The translations under genes and the position numbers were made by a program. From Hydractinia symbiolongicarpus (taxonomy: Eukaryota > Cnidaria > Hydrozoa > Anthoathecata > Hydractiniidae): a DNA stretch of 64,000 nucleotides. The stretch covers positions 18,788,001 through 18,852,000 of the forward strand of contig NC_079878.1 of the NCBI RefSeq assembly GCF_029227915.1, read 5' to 3'. A model generated the notes under the pieces. The model had not been told where the DNA came from. It saw only the letters and a program-made list of their open reading frames with translations, and ran no database searches. Below are positions 1 through 8,946 of the stretch, in pieces. Each line of letters begins with the position of its first letter. Position 1 is the first letter of the stretch.

Positions 1-1
1 G

Positions 2-145
2 GATATGCTTACGTGGAGTTTCGACACTCCTGTGTATCTTCCCTTGAAGGGCTCGACCGGTCGTCTCGAGTTCATGCTGACAGACGAGTATCACCACGAT
101 AAGAATGTTTCGTTCAGGAGGATGCTTCGCAAGTCTATAGACTGA
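2..145 (+). pseudogene. 3' end of minor capsid (penton-like) gene, element A
   Basis: The frame from base 2 encodes a C-terminal stretch containing SFDTPVYLPLKGSTGRLEFM, closely matching the out-of-frame tail of the probable minor capsid gene of element B (32717..33389). The stop is at 143..145. Compared with B, the junction between this gene and the next one has been shortened, so the tail is altered and the following gene has lost its start. Assignment to a capsid role rests on position and family resemblance only. Confidence 0.5.
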
Positions 146-705
146 AGAAAATTGAAGAAGTAGAGCAGTACCTTAGGACCGAAATTAAAGAGCGTGATAA
201 GTTCGCTAAACAATTCAAGGTGCATGGTACCTGGGTGAGGTTCTGCGACCATGGGTTACTAGCGGTAAGTGTGATAACTTCAGGTGTTGGTATCGGTAGT
301 ATACTCTCGGAAATCGGTGTACCATTGGCCGTGGCTATGGGTGGAATTACGATTGCCGTAGGGTTGGGACAAGCTGGTCTGCAGAACGCTGGGAAGAGGC
401 TAGATGTCAAGAGTAAGAGTCATGAAAGTATCAGACTACTAGCGGAGACCAAACTCAACTCTATTGTTGACTTGATCTCGAAAGCTGTGGAGAATGGTGT
501 GAATAGCGACTACGAGTTCAGCCTAATCATACAGCAAAAGCAATAATATATGGCATTGAAGGAACAAGCCCGACAACGAACACGCAAGATCGTGGAATCG
601 ATCCATGAACGGGAACGTATGCAGCTTGTCGCGCAAGGACGTGAGGAGGCGAAGGATGAACTGCTCAAAAAACTTCAATCTGCGCAGTATGTCAGCGGTA
701 CTTAG
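118..705 (+). pseudogene. two-pass Gly-rich membrane protein, element A
   Basis: The function is not known. About 190 codons are readable: a charged N-terminal helix (RLKKIEEVEQYL), a conserved HGTWVRFCDHGLL block, two hydrophobic Gly-rich segments (around 264..330 and 333..390), then a charged C-terminal half with KLNSIVDLISKAV and a Lys/Arg-rich coiled-coil-like tail ending AQYVSGT. A TAA at 544..546 interrupts the frame, which continues to a TAG at 703..705. Homologues are at 2821..3256 (A2) and 33410..34030 (B), always just after the minor capsid gene. The two-pass layout suggests a virion-membrane or host-membrane protein; that is inference. Confidence 0.65.
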
Positions 706-729
706 AGGAGCCGCCGCGTATTTATAGAT

Positions 730-752
730 CTAGTGTGTTGGTTACATACTAG
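730..752. terminator. gene-end hairpin between convergent genes
   Basis: The arms ctagtgtg and catactag form an 8-bp stem with one G-U pair. The hairpin lies between the 3' ends of the membrane protein gene (plus) and the SAP-like gene (minus), whose stop is inside the 3' arm. It is weaker than the other gene-end hairpins and decayed at the equivalent place in B. Confidence 0.3.
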
Positions 753-1027
753 ACGATCTCGAGCACTTCTCCAGTATCATAGGCGATGATAAGACCACAG
801 TCATACACGACACGTCGCTGCTTTTCGGAGAGCTGTCTCGAGTATTCTTCGAGGTTTTTCCGCCAAGCGAGCCTGACGCAAGGTTGACAGAAGAGACCAT
901 CTGTTTGCGTCGAAGCGTCTTTGTACTTGACCTTGGCAATGGCTTCGAGAAGAGGGCCCCTATTCATAGTTGAGTAATTACGGATCTTTAGTGCTTTCGC
1001 TTCCTTTTTCAAGGCGGGAACGTTCAT
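749..1027 (-). CDS. SAP-like small protein, element A
   Basis: An intact 92-codon frame. Residues 3-30 (VPALKKEAKALKIRNYST followed by a hydrophobic LLEAI helix) look like a SAP/Rho-N-type helix-extension-helix, a fold that often binds nucleic acid. A conserved central part follows, with two Cys (LFCQPCVR), and an EEYSRQLSEKQRRVVYDCG block. The start is chosen because it follows a hairpin and the upstream gene's stop. The B copy (34072..34319) has lost most of the SAP helix. Nucleic-acid binding is inferred from the fold-like pattern, not demonstrated. Confidence 0.6.
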   Translation of the reverse strand: MNVPALKKEAKALKIRNYSTMNRGPLLEAIAKVKYKDASTQTDGLFCQPCVRLAWRKNLEEYSRQLSEKQRRVVYDCGLIIAYDTGEVLEIV

Positions 1028-1036
1028 GTTTGTTTT

Positions 1037-1056
1037 TATGGCTGAAGACAACCATA
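1037..1056. terminator. gene-end hairpin (imperfect), element A
   Basis: Arms tatggctg and caaccata pair 7 of 8 positions around a 4-nt loop. The hairpin sits between the stop of the upstream minus-strand gene (1074..1076) and the SAP-like start (1027). The same position in B has a perfect 10-bp hairpin with different arm bases, including one extra paired G-C here. This suggests that pairing rather than sequence is kept. Confidence 0.4.
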
Positions 1057-1073
1057 GAACCTTGATAATCCAC

Positions 1074-1684
1074 TTACAAGACAGTGAAGCCCTCTCCATC
1101 ATCAGAGTCAGAGTCACCAAGGTATGAGGCACCATAAAACTCAACATCCTTATACTTGCACTCTTCGAGATAAGTCTGGAGATAATAGTTTTCGCCTTGC
1201 TTATAGATGCCGGCGGGCTTGATGACACCCTTGCACTCGCAGCTGTCATCCGGTACATTTTTTTGTGGAAATTGGTCTTGATTTTACCCTCCAACTCCTT
1301 CAGCTTGACATTGAGATATTGCCCTTTTTTCAAGGGAGTAGTAGTGAAGCAATGACCCTCGAGGGACTCTATCTTGGTCAGTATTTCCTCATATTTTTCC
1401 AACCATTGGGGGTGGTTGGTGAGATCAAATGACATGGTAAGAGCGGAACCCTCCGAGTAACGCGAGGTACCATTGGAATAGATCTTTTTGGGTGTCTTGA
1501 TCAGTAAAGGAGCTGGCTTGTCGCTATTTTTATAGGCAATCACGAAGCGTTCATCTTTGCCCTTGTTTGTTGGAACAGGGTTGCTTAGCATGATATTTTC
1601 AACGTTTACTTCTTCGATATTTAATGGTTTTGCTTTGGCATAAAATTCCCTTGATTTAACAGTCTCGTTACCGAATTTGAACAT
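1074..1684 (-). pseudogene. conserved Polinton protein of unknown function, element A
   Basis: About 200 codons with a frameshift near 1255-1265. The N-terminal half has a PLNIEEVNVENI segment and GKDERFVIAYKN; the C-terminal half, in a second frame, has an aromatic/Cys pattern (KTNFHKK, CECK, YLEECKYKD) and an acidic tail ending GEGFTVL. Homologues are at 34365..34955 (B) and 6246..6716 (A2). The beta-rich look and position beside a SAP-like gene could fit a nucleic-acid-binding (OB-like) role, but no family is recognised with certainty. The start follows the A/T-rich ATATAAAGG and matches the B start. Confidence 0.6.
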
Positions 1685-1713
1685 CCTTTATATTTGTGGA
1701 GAGAAAATCCCAA

Positions 1714-1842
1714 CTAGGGTTTAGTACAGGGACAGCCTCCACCATTATACGTGATGTACTCCGGCCAGCAGTACCAACAGAGCAGCTTACCTCTTATGAA
1801 GAACCTCCGTCCGCAGGAGCATCTGTCATAGGTGTCAAGCAT
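1714..1842 (-). pseudogene. zinc-ribbon microprotein, element A
   Basis: A short Cys-rich frame of 42 codons on the minus strand with YDRCSCGRR, LCWYC and CPC motifs and an EYITYNG block. The same protein is 51 codons in B (34992..35147) and in A2 (6752..6907), where an N-terminal Cys pair (CxxC) precedes these motifs; in A that N-terminal part is frameshifted. The Cys spacing fits one or two zinc-binding knuckles. The function is unknown; transcription- or packaging-factor roles are guesses. Confidence 0.6.
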
Positions 1843-1857
1843 CTTTTCAGTGTTCTT

Positions 1858-2021
1858 TCATTTATTTACAATCATAAAGATGATCCTCAGGTCTTGAATT
1901 CTTTGTTCATTCTCCTTTTCCTTCTCTAATTCTTGTATCAAATCAAAAGCCAAGAGGTGTAGAGTAAAACTAATACCGGTGATTAAAATCATATCACCTA
2001 GTTTTGAATTAGTATACACAT
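1858..2021 (-). pseudogene. small membrane/coiled-coil protein, element A
   Basis: From an ATG at 1992, 44 codons give a hydrophobic segment (ILITGISFTLHLLAF) and a charged helix (QELEKEKENEQRIQDL). The intact homologue in A2 (6894..7094) starts further upstream, matching an ATG at 2021 here that follows AATAATAA but is followed by a stop. It overlaps or abuts the zinc microprotein start as in A2. This is likely a one-pass membrane protein of unknown role. Confidence 0.5.
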
Positions 2022-2053
2022 TTATTATTAGTAACACATTTATTTATACTCAT

Positions 2054-2580
2054 TCAAAAAGATTTTTCATCATTTATTCAAGCCGAGTATATGAATCTCC
2101 CCAGGGGTACACGTCCCGAGATCTGAAATGCTCCAGAACATATCCCTGTTACGAGAGAATCCGTCCAACGGCCTTGGTACACATTTCCTGGGTCATGAAG
2201 CGGTCTGGGACATCGCTGAGCGCCCAAGGTAGACATTCAACCGCTTTGGTACACATTTGTTGTGTTTTGATATGGTCTGGAACATGCGCGAGCAGATGCG
2301 GGTACTTCCTAACCGCCCTAGTGCACATTTCCCGAGTCTTTAAATGGTCTGGAACATGCTCGAGCAGCTGGGGGTATCCTTGAACTGCCCTAGTGTACAT
2401 TTCCCGAGTCTTTAAATGGTGTGGAACATGCCGGAGCAGCTGGGGGTATCCTTGAACTGCCCTGGTGCACATTTCCTGGATCCTAAAATGGTGTGGAGCA
2501 AGCCTGAGCATCCAAGGGTGATCTTGAACTGTCCTGGTACATATTTCTTGGGTCTTGAAATCATCATGATGTAGGCTCAT
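2054..2580 (-). pseudogene. DUF4116-type repeat protein, element A
   Basis: About six to seven tandem 24-residue units of the form MCTRAVQxYPxLLxHVPDH(L)KTxE, a pattern of the DUF4116 family found in large DNA viruses and protist genomes. A TAA at 2149..2151 interrupts the frame, which continues to a KNLFE tail shared with B (35604..35973). The start ATG follows TAATAATAAAC. It is the terminal gene next to the right TIR. Such solenoid repeats usually mediate protein-protein contact; the partner is unknown. Confidence 0.75.
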
Positions 2581-2598
2581 GTTTATTATTACATCCCG

Positions 2599-2820
2599 GC
2601 CTCAACTAGCAGTCACAACTCCATGGACTTTCCCCTACTCATTGCTCATGCTCGAAATTTTGTTGAAATCAGCATTATTCTCGCTAGTCGCTATTGCGCA
2701 TGCTCGAGAATGTTGGTATTCCCGGAATTGTCGGATTTGGGTGATTCGGAGAATTCGGGAATTTTGGGAATTTCCCTTGTCGTCCGTCGACTGCGCTAGA
2801 ACATACATTTTTTCATATCT
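2599..2820. repeat. right terminal region / TIR of element A
   Basis: It begins with a block (agcagtcacaactccatgg) nearly identical to the subterminal region of B (from about 36000) and ends with gcgctagaacatacatttt and an atct end like element C. It contains a TTGCGCATGCTC site resembling the NRF-1-like palindromes in the other TIRs. The left TIR is outside the window, so its true extent cannot be checked. Confidence 0.6.
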
Positions 2821-3256
2821 GGGGCTTGGCATTGGGGCCATTGCATCACGCCTAGGGGTCCCCCTTGCTATAGCGATGGAGGGACTCACGATTGCGGCCG
2901 GGATAGGTCAGGCAGGCCTTAGAAACGCTTTAAAAAGGCTTGGTGTCAAATTCAAAAAACATGAATGTATAAGACTACTCGCCGACTCGAAATTGAACTC
3001 TATTGTTGATCTGATCTCAAAGGCAATGGGAATTGGTGTGATTAGTGACTACGAGTACAGCCTTATTAGCCGTGAAAAGGAAAGGTATATGCTATTAAAG
3101 GAACAGATGCGACAGCGTTTTAATCGTATTGTGAATGCCATCAAGGAACAGTAGCGTGCCCAGCTAATTGCGAAAGGCCGGGATGAGGGGAGAAAGGAGA
3201 TGCAGAATGAGATTTTAAAAAACGTTCAACCTGCGCAGTATGTGCGCGGTACCTAG
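2821..3256 (+). pseudogene. two-pass Gly-rich membrane protein, element A2 (5' truncated)
   Basis: The frame enters at GLGIGAIASRLGVPLAIAM, which aligns with the second half of the first hydrophobic segment in A and B; everything upstream is replaced by the end of element A. The rest is collinear: Gly-rich segment, LRNALKRLGVK, KLNSIVDLISKAM, charged tail ending AQYVRGT. An in-frame TAG at 3152..3154 precedes the final TAG at 3254..3256. Confidence 0.7.
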
Positions 3257-3322
3257 AGTCTCCACCTGAGTATAAGCCTTAATTTTATATATTTTATAGG
3301 TCTTGTATGGCCTATAAAATAT

Positions 3323-5383
3323 ATGGGTTTTTTTAATCCTCACTCAGTAACCATTCTTTTTCGAAGTCCTTATACCGACATTCCACAACATGAACCTGAG
3401 GGTAGTAGTTTTTGCCCTGCACATACACCATGGAAAGAACAAGATTTTACAATTGTGCACCAGAATATTCGAGGTTTGTCAAGTAAATTGGAATTATTAA
3501 CTTACTTTATTAAAAATCATAACATCAAGATTTTTGGAGTAACAGAAACTTTGTTAAATGATTCTTTACCTACGTCGTTTATTAATATTTCTGGATATAC
3601 ATTTTAATGGAGAGACCGTGTTTCGCCGGGAAGAGGAGTTGGCGCTTACATTAGCAACAGCTTAAATTATGTTAGAAGTCTCGATTTGGAAACTTATGAT
3701 GTCGAATGCATTTGGTTACAAAAATTTTCCGATTACACAAAGTCTTTTATTGTTAGTATACTTTATCGACCACCGAATACCTCAAAACACCTCAATAAAA
3801 ACTTTAACAATAATCTTCAAAAAACTTTACCAAAAATGAATAACGGAAACAAAGAACTCATAATACTGGGACACATTAACTGTAATTATCTTATAAAAAA
3901 TAACAATAAACCTTTGAAAGATTTACTATCATTAAATGGCCTTATACAAACCATCAAGGGACCAACAAGAATTACGGACACCACTGAGTCGCTTATTGAT
4001 GTTATTTTGACAACAAAACCCGAGAATCTAATGGAAATTAAAATCGCTTCAACCGCTCTGAGTGATCATTATGCCATTGGGTGCAAAAGAAAACTTAATA
4101 ACATTAAACAACAGTATGAAACAATAAAATGTAGAGATTATTCAAATTACAATTCTGGTGAATTATCTCGCGATTTGAGTAATGAAAACTGGGATTCAGT
4201 TTATGCTGAACGAAATCCTAATAACGCCCGGGATACATTGAGAGATATTGTAAGTCGGAATTTCAAAAAGCATGCCCCAAATATTACCATAAAAGTCAAA
4301 GGTAAAAAATCACCATGGTTGACACGTGATATAAAATCGGAAATGAATTACCGAGACAGAAAGTTTCGTAAATCAAGAACTTCCACCGACTTTGAAAAAT
4401 TCAAGAGTCAAAGAAACAAAGTAAATAACCTTGTTAGAAAAGCTAGAAACGAACATAGTAGGACACTCCTGCAGGAAACGGCAAACGATCCTAAACGATT
4501 TTGAAAAACATTGAAAAGAATTTTTCCCTTAAAAGAAAAAATCTCAACAGTTAAATCTTTTATTATTGACGGCATAAGAAACTCAAATGCAAAATCTATC
4601 GCATCACGTTTTTGTTCTTACTTCTCTACCACCGTTTCGAAACTGAAAGCCAAGGCAATGCCACTGAAAAATTTCATCTGGGCAAAACCGAAGGAAAGTA
4701 ATTTGAAAACAAGTACTACCTTTGAATTCACTGAGGTCACAGTTAATGAAGTTTTCGTGCATCTCAAGAAACTCAAACGTAGTAAGGCTTGTGGTTCTGA
4801 CGATCTTCCACCAGGCATGTTGAAAGAGAGCGCAAAACACTTAGCAAAGCCTCTTTGCCATGTCATCAATGCCTCACTAAGATCTGGTATAATGCCGTCC
4901 GATTTCAAGCTGGGACAAGTGACGCCCATTCACAAATCAGGACGTAAAGATGACATGGACAATTATCGTCCAATTACCGTCTTGCCTGTTTGTTTGAAAA
5001 TTCTGGAAAAATGTATTCACAACCAGTTATGTAAATTTTTAGAGCAGAATAAACTGTTATCTGAAACTCAATTTGGCTTTAGAAAGAAAAGAAACACGGA
5101 ACTTGCTGCCACACTATTTCTTGACACAATAAGAAGGAATATAGACAATGGAGAGTTAACTGGTGCAATCTTCATAGATCTTAGCAAAGCCTTTAATTCG
5201 CTAAGTCATGCACAAATCATTGAAAGCCTGAAAAGTCATGGTGTTACAGGAATTGAAAAGGAACTTTTCATTGACTACCTCTTTGGTCGGAAGCAAACTG
5301 TGAAAATAAATAATGAAACATGTGAACCTGAGTCAGTAACCTGTGGTGTACCTCAGGTTACTGACTCAGGTAGCATTGGATAA
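3323..5383 (+). pseudogene. LINE ORF2: endonuclease and partial reverse transcriptase
   Basis: Visible endonuclease motifs are VHQNIRGLSSKLELL, GVTETLLND, an INCNYL segment and ALSDHYAIG, spread over two frames (stops at about 3605 and 4502). The RT part (4511..5383) has NYRPITVLPV, TQFGFRKKRNT, IDLSKAFNSLSH and CGVPQ; the usual catalytic Asp after AF is Asn. The frame then runs into an inverted repeat, and the YxDD region is missing. It is clearly non-functional. Confidence 0.8.
5327..5370. repeat. 17-bp perfect inverted repeat in the LINE RT
   Basis: cctgagtcagtaacctg (5327..5343) is followed 10 bases later by its exact reverse complement (5354..5370). The second arm sits where the coding sequence after GVPQ should continue, so it looks like a templated fold-back copy formed together with the deletion of the catalytic core. 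Confidence 0.85.
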
Positions 5384-6245
5384 TTGTTGACTGATGACTT
5401 CAATCGTGTTGCAGACTGGCTCGAAATGAAGGATCTTGTTATAAATATGAAAAAGAGGAAAACGGAATGCAACTCAACGTACCAATATTAAGACCTCTCT
5501 TTCACCAACTCCTACAAGTATATTGGTGTAAAATTGGACCAAACTCTTTCACTATTTGAGCACATCGCGTCGACATACAAGGAGATTATACTTGCTTCAG
5601 ATAATCAGACCTCAGTTAACCATCGAGACTGCAACAACAATATACAAGACCATGTTGATACCAGTTTTCACGTATTGTTCAATCATTACATGTTATTCTA
5701 CCAAGACGTATCAGCTAAAGTTGGAAAATTTAGAAAAGCGAGTAAATCGTATTATATTCAAGAAGAACGTGCCAAGAAAATCTACACCAGCACCAATTAA
5801 AGATCTGTTAAGGAAACGTGTTTGCCTTCAAGTTTTCAAGTGTGTTCATGGAGACGTGTGTGAAACCTTTGTAAATTATTTCGAAAAAATTGACAAACAA
5901 CACAAGAAATAAAAATCATTTACTACGACTACCTAAGATTAAGCTGGAATCAAGTAGAAAAAGTTTCTTTTTTAATGGCGCAAAAACATTCAACGAGCTT
6001 CCTCTGAAAATACGTGCTTCGACATCAATAGAAGATTTTGTAAAATCATATGAAGGGTTTTTTTAATTTGTAAATATTAATTTTTACTAACACATTTTTA
6101 GTTATTATTTTAAATTTTATTACTATTTTTGGGGGGCTGGGAAACAGAACCCATGGAAGAACAGAAATTTTGTAGTTATTTCTATTTTGTATATTTTACT
6201 AATTCTTGAATGGAAAAATCCTGTATAAATATTTGTTATAAATAG

Positions 6246-6716
6246 CCAGGATGGTACTGGCTTGGCAGGGTTCATCGTAGGGTACTGGCATACCATAGAA
6301 TTTAGTCGTGATCGCGTTCTTGTAGTATTTAAGCTTGGCGTTCACGTAACGGCCCTTTTCACGGGCTCTGTTGTCAATTGCTCAGAAATCAACTCCTCAA
6401 TCTTGGACCAGATTTGGCGATACTTCGCAACCCAATCAGGGTACTCTTGAAAATCGAGTCTCATTACTGGTACAGCATTTGCGTTGTACCGGGTCACTCC
6501 GTGCGGGGACGAGACTGTCGGCGTCTTTACCCTGACGGCTACCACAAGGCCTCGTGTGTGATACCCTACGATGTATTGATTATCCTTACTTCCGTTAGCA
6601 GGAATGGGATCCGACACTGTCAGATAGTCCACGTTGATATCGTTGATATCCGTAAGAGTAGCAGCAAATGAGTAGAATAATTTAGGGTTGACAAGCTCAT
6701 TCTCAAATCGTAGCAT
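6246..6716 (-). pseudogene. conserved Polinton protein of unknown function, element A2
   Basis: Same family as 1074..1684 and 34365..34955. The frame from 6716 has a DINVDYLTVSDPIPANG segment and a DFQEYPDWVAKYRQIWSKIE block, then shifts near 6345 and continues with VNAKLKYYKNAITTKF and a DEPCQAS stretch until the LINE junction near 6245. The C-terminal third is lost. It diverges strongly from the A and B copies, which are closer to each other. Confidence 0.6.
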
Positions 6717-6751
6717 CTTCTTTATTGTATTTCGAACGACTTCAGAGATTT

Positions 6752-6907
6752 TCATTTCATCGTGCATACACAACCACCCCCAATATATGTGATATATTCG
6801 TGCTAGCAGTACCAGCACAAGATTTTACCACTTACTTCGAACCTACGTCCACAGCTACATCTGTCGTACTCGACAAGTACCCCTTGACAGTCTTTACAGT
6901 GCTCCAT
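6752..6907 (-). pseudogene. zinc-ribbon microprotein, element A2
   Basis: A 51-codon frame with one internal TAG. Motifs in order are MEHCKDC, EYDRCSCGRR, LCWYC, EYITY and CVC. The start codon is preceded by ATAGAATAA, and the upstream small membrane gene ends 14 bases inside it. The length matches the intact B copy exactly, supporting a real gene family rather than chance. Confidence 0.65.
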
Positions 6908-7094
6908 TTATTCTATAGTCTTCAAGACGATCCTCTAGGCCTTTAATTTTCCGTTCATTCTCCTTCTCCCTCTCTGATTCTTGTACCAATGCCAGGGCCA
7001 TAAGGGGCAGGGAGATACCGATGCCAGCCATAAAGGTGATAAATGCTGCAGTTCCGAAGATATCGAATTTTGATTGCTGACAGTTTATACACAT
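6894..7094 (-). CDS. small one-pass membrane/coiled-coil protein, element A2
   Basis: An intact 66-codon frame. It has a short Cys-containing N-terminus (MCINCQQ), one hydrophobic segment of about 28 residues (TAAFITFMAGIGISLPLMAL) and a charged helix (ESEREKENERKIKGLEDRLE) likely to be a coiled coil. The ATG directly follows TATATAATAA. A decayed copy is at 1858..2021; B lacks it. Its role is unknown; membrane insertion is predicted from hydrophobicity only. Confidence 0.55.
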   Translation of the reverse strand: MCINCQQSKFDIFGTAAFITFMAGIGISLPLMALALVQESEREKENERKIKGLEDRLEDYRINGAL

Positions 7095-7107
7095 TTATTA
7101 TATAGTA

Positions 7108-7134
7108 TTATCTTACAACCTTATTGTAAGATAA
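7108..7134. terminator. gene-end hairpin, perfect 11 bp
   Basis: ttatcttacaa and ttgtaagataa pair perfectly around a 5-nt loop (cctta). The hairpin lies between the stop of the DUF4116 gene (7146) and the start of the next minus-strand gene (7094), with TATATAATAA promoter-like bases overlapping its downstream arm. Confidence 0.55.
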
Positions 7135-7145
7135 CATTGGTTTCT

Positions 7146-7490
7146 TCACTTCCATATAGGACACGTTTTATAGGATATGGCCAGCGTTTTGAACTTGCTT
7201 GGCACAAGCCTTAGAAAACAGGTATGATATTCGACGGCCTTGTTGCACATGTCCTGCGTCTTGAATTGATCCGGAATAAACCAAAATATATCATGGTCCT
7301 TTAGGAAAGCTTCGCTACATATATCCTGCTTCTTGAAGTGGTATGGTACCCAACATAGCATGTCCGGCATCATTCCTACGGCCTTGTTGCACATGTCCTG
7401 CGTCTTGGATTGATCTGGTACATTCATGAGCGCCCAGGGCTCCTCCTCAACGGCTTTGTTGCAGATGTCTTGCGTCTTGAGTTGACTCAT
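7146..7490 (-). CDS. DUF4116-type repeat protein, element A2
   Basis: An intact 114-codon frame with four 24-residue units (DMCNKAV...VPDQFKTQ type), beginning MSQLKTQDICNKAV. It is shorter than the A copy. It is the last gene before the right terminal region, as in A, B and C. The start follows ATTATAA. Confidence 0.7.
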   Translation of the reverse strand: MSQLKTQDICNKAVEEEPWALMNVPDQSKTQDMCNKAVGMMPDMLCWVPYHFKKQDICSEAFLKDHDIFWFIPDQFKTQDMCNKAVEYHTCFLRLVPSKFKTLAISYKTCPIWK

Positions 7491-7494
7491 TTAT

Positions 7495-7745
7495 AATGTG
7501 CAACAAGGTCCGAAGATTGCCGAGCAGCTACTGCACATGCGTTGATTGTCACTAGGGAATTCCCTTTGACTCATTTGATGTATACTTTGATGTGCGCGTA
7601 GACTACTAGGGAACTGCGCTAGAACTTTTTGACTCATATTTGTATGATTTTAGATGACGTCACTGCATGGATTATTAGGGACACTGCCTTGCCATGCACT
7701 GATTATTAGGGAATAACCCCACTACGTACCGGATAACCATGGCTA
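7495..7745. repeat. right terminal region of element A2
   Basis: A non-coding stretch with repeated short blocks (ctagggaa, gattattagggaa, gcgctagaac) and GCACATGCG/GTGCGCG sites similar to those in the TIRs of B and C. No matching left TIR is in view, so the exact end is not determined. Confidence 0.4.
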
Positions 7746-8815
7746 GGTAGTGTAACCCTGGTAATAATTTGGAATCCCAGTTTTAGCACTGTATGATCCT
7801 AAAGTTATGGTGTTGACACGAGGAATGAATACATAATTTAAAATGCGATGATTTTGTACAGTGTTCATGTCTATATCTAACATGAGAGCTGTGGAAGAAT
7901 ACTAGATTCAAGGTAAAATGGACCAATAGATTCACAACATTATTTGAAGTGAATGATCCTTAAGACCTTGTTATAAAGAGATTGAATTCTGTTTTTTTTA
8001 TTTCAACGATGATAAAACCCCAAATGTGACAGCTGTATATACTATGTATGTGAGATGACTGTGAAAGATGGCATGGTAAATGGAGCACAATGTAAGATAG
8101 GTCACATACTATCGGATTTTGGCCAGCATACCAGTAACTGAAAGAAATTACTACCAAAACTTTAAACAAAGAAATCTATCAACACAAACAGAAAACAGAA
8201 CAAGTGATGATGGAGAGATAGTGATTTTCAACACAGTCAACAACATGAAATAATCAATCAACAAGCTAATAACAGACTCAACCATTGCTATGTAGTTACT
8301 ATAAAACATTCTTCTTGAAGAGGAGGTAGCTATATAATATATAGCTAACAATTTTGAATATGGAATCTTGTGCAGAAAAACATTATCTATAGCTAGCTAG
8401 CTAACTAAGTTTTGTTGGCTTTCGAAATTCTTCATATCACTGATACGCTATATTCACCTTGGCCCCCTTTTCTAGCTAGCTAGCTAGCTAGCCGGTTACT
8501 TTTAAGCCAGCTAGCCATAATATAATCCAGCTAAAAAACTTATACCCTTAGCTATGCCTCGAACAAATTAATTTTAGCTTAGGTTTCTTGACTATTTTGA
8601 CAAGAAAATTATTAAAAGGTTATAATAATATATCAAGAAGTTATATTTATCAATAAGAATTAGGCTTTACCCTTATAAATGATTGAATGATATAAACGTT
8701 GCTGTGATTTCTTCGAGAATTTGCCACTGTTTACCTTAACGGCTTTAAAGTTTATACTTGTAAACACCACACTCAAGCATGCTAGATACCATCTGAACGG
8801 ATGCATATAAGACAC
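7746..8815. other. non-coding spacer
   Basis: No gene is recognised. A/T-rich DNA with clusters of the tetranucleotide gcta/ctag (about 8390..8405 and 8474..8493), a short repeat that recurs throughout the window (for example 15715, 53935, 55389, 56083). Confidence 0.5.
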
Positions 8816-8946
8816 ATATGGCAATCCAAAGTCACATTAATACAGTTATCTTAAGATAACAAATGTTATCTTAAGATAACTCTATTAATGTGAATTTGGA
8901 ATGCGTGCATATTCACATTAAAGTCCTGATTGTAAGATAACTCGAG
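8816..8946 (+). repeat. left TIR of the 3.5-kb element
   Basis: It contains paired attaatgtga and gttatcttaagataac palindromes and ends gtaagataactcgag. The inverted mate is at 12226..12358. Confidence 0.7.

Larger units (their letters stand above)
1..2820. mobile_element. Polinton/Maverick-type element A (right part only)
   Basis: The window opens inside this element. In order it holds the 3' end of a probable minor capsid gene, a two-pass membrane protein gene, and on the minus strand a SAP-like gene, a conserved unknown gene, a zinc-ribbon microprotein, a small membrane protein and a DUF4116-type repeat protein. The same order is seen in element B. The right terminus is placed at 2820 because the last bases resemble the end of element C (a gaacatacattt block followed by an atct end) and because coding sequence of another element starts immediately after. 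The left end lies outside the window. All genes show stops or frameshifts, so the copy is dead. Confidence 0.8.
3311..6245 (+). mobile_element. CR1/Jockey-like LINE, internally deleted
   Basis: A non-LTR retrotransposon whose coding part (about 3440..5380) holds an AP-type endonuclease and the first half of a reverse transcriptase. Scraps of the distal ORF2 follow (5400..6050, with KSYYIQEERAKK-type text in shifted frames) and an A/T-rich 3' end. The left boundary is uncertain; the right one is set where coding sequence of A2 resumes. It is inserted within the A2 right arm. Confidence 0.75.
2821..7745. mobile_element. Polinton-type element A2, doubly interrupted
   Basis: Reading resumes at 2821 inside a membrane protein gene of the same family as 118..705, so element A seems to have inserted into that gene. 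The right arm continues after a LINE (to about 6245) with the conserved unknown gene, zinc microprotein, small membrane protein and DUF4116 repeat gene. The SAP-like gene and the 3' end of its neighbour are missing at the LINE. The right end is uncertain: the region to about 7745 has TIR-like blocks (gcgctagaac, gattattaggga). Confidence 0.65.

Noticed and set aside
1696-1929. 77-codon plus-strand frame at the zinc microprotein
   Set aside because: The minus strand has the conserved Cys pattern found in three elements; the plus frame is not conserved.
7720-7770. ctac...gtag imperfect palindrome as the right terminus of A2
   Set aside because: Pairing is poor and no target duplication or left TIR is available to support it.
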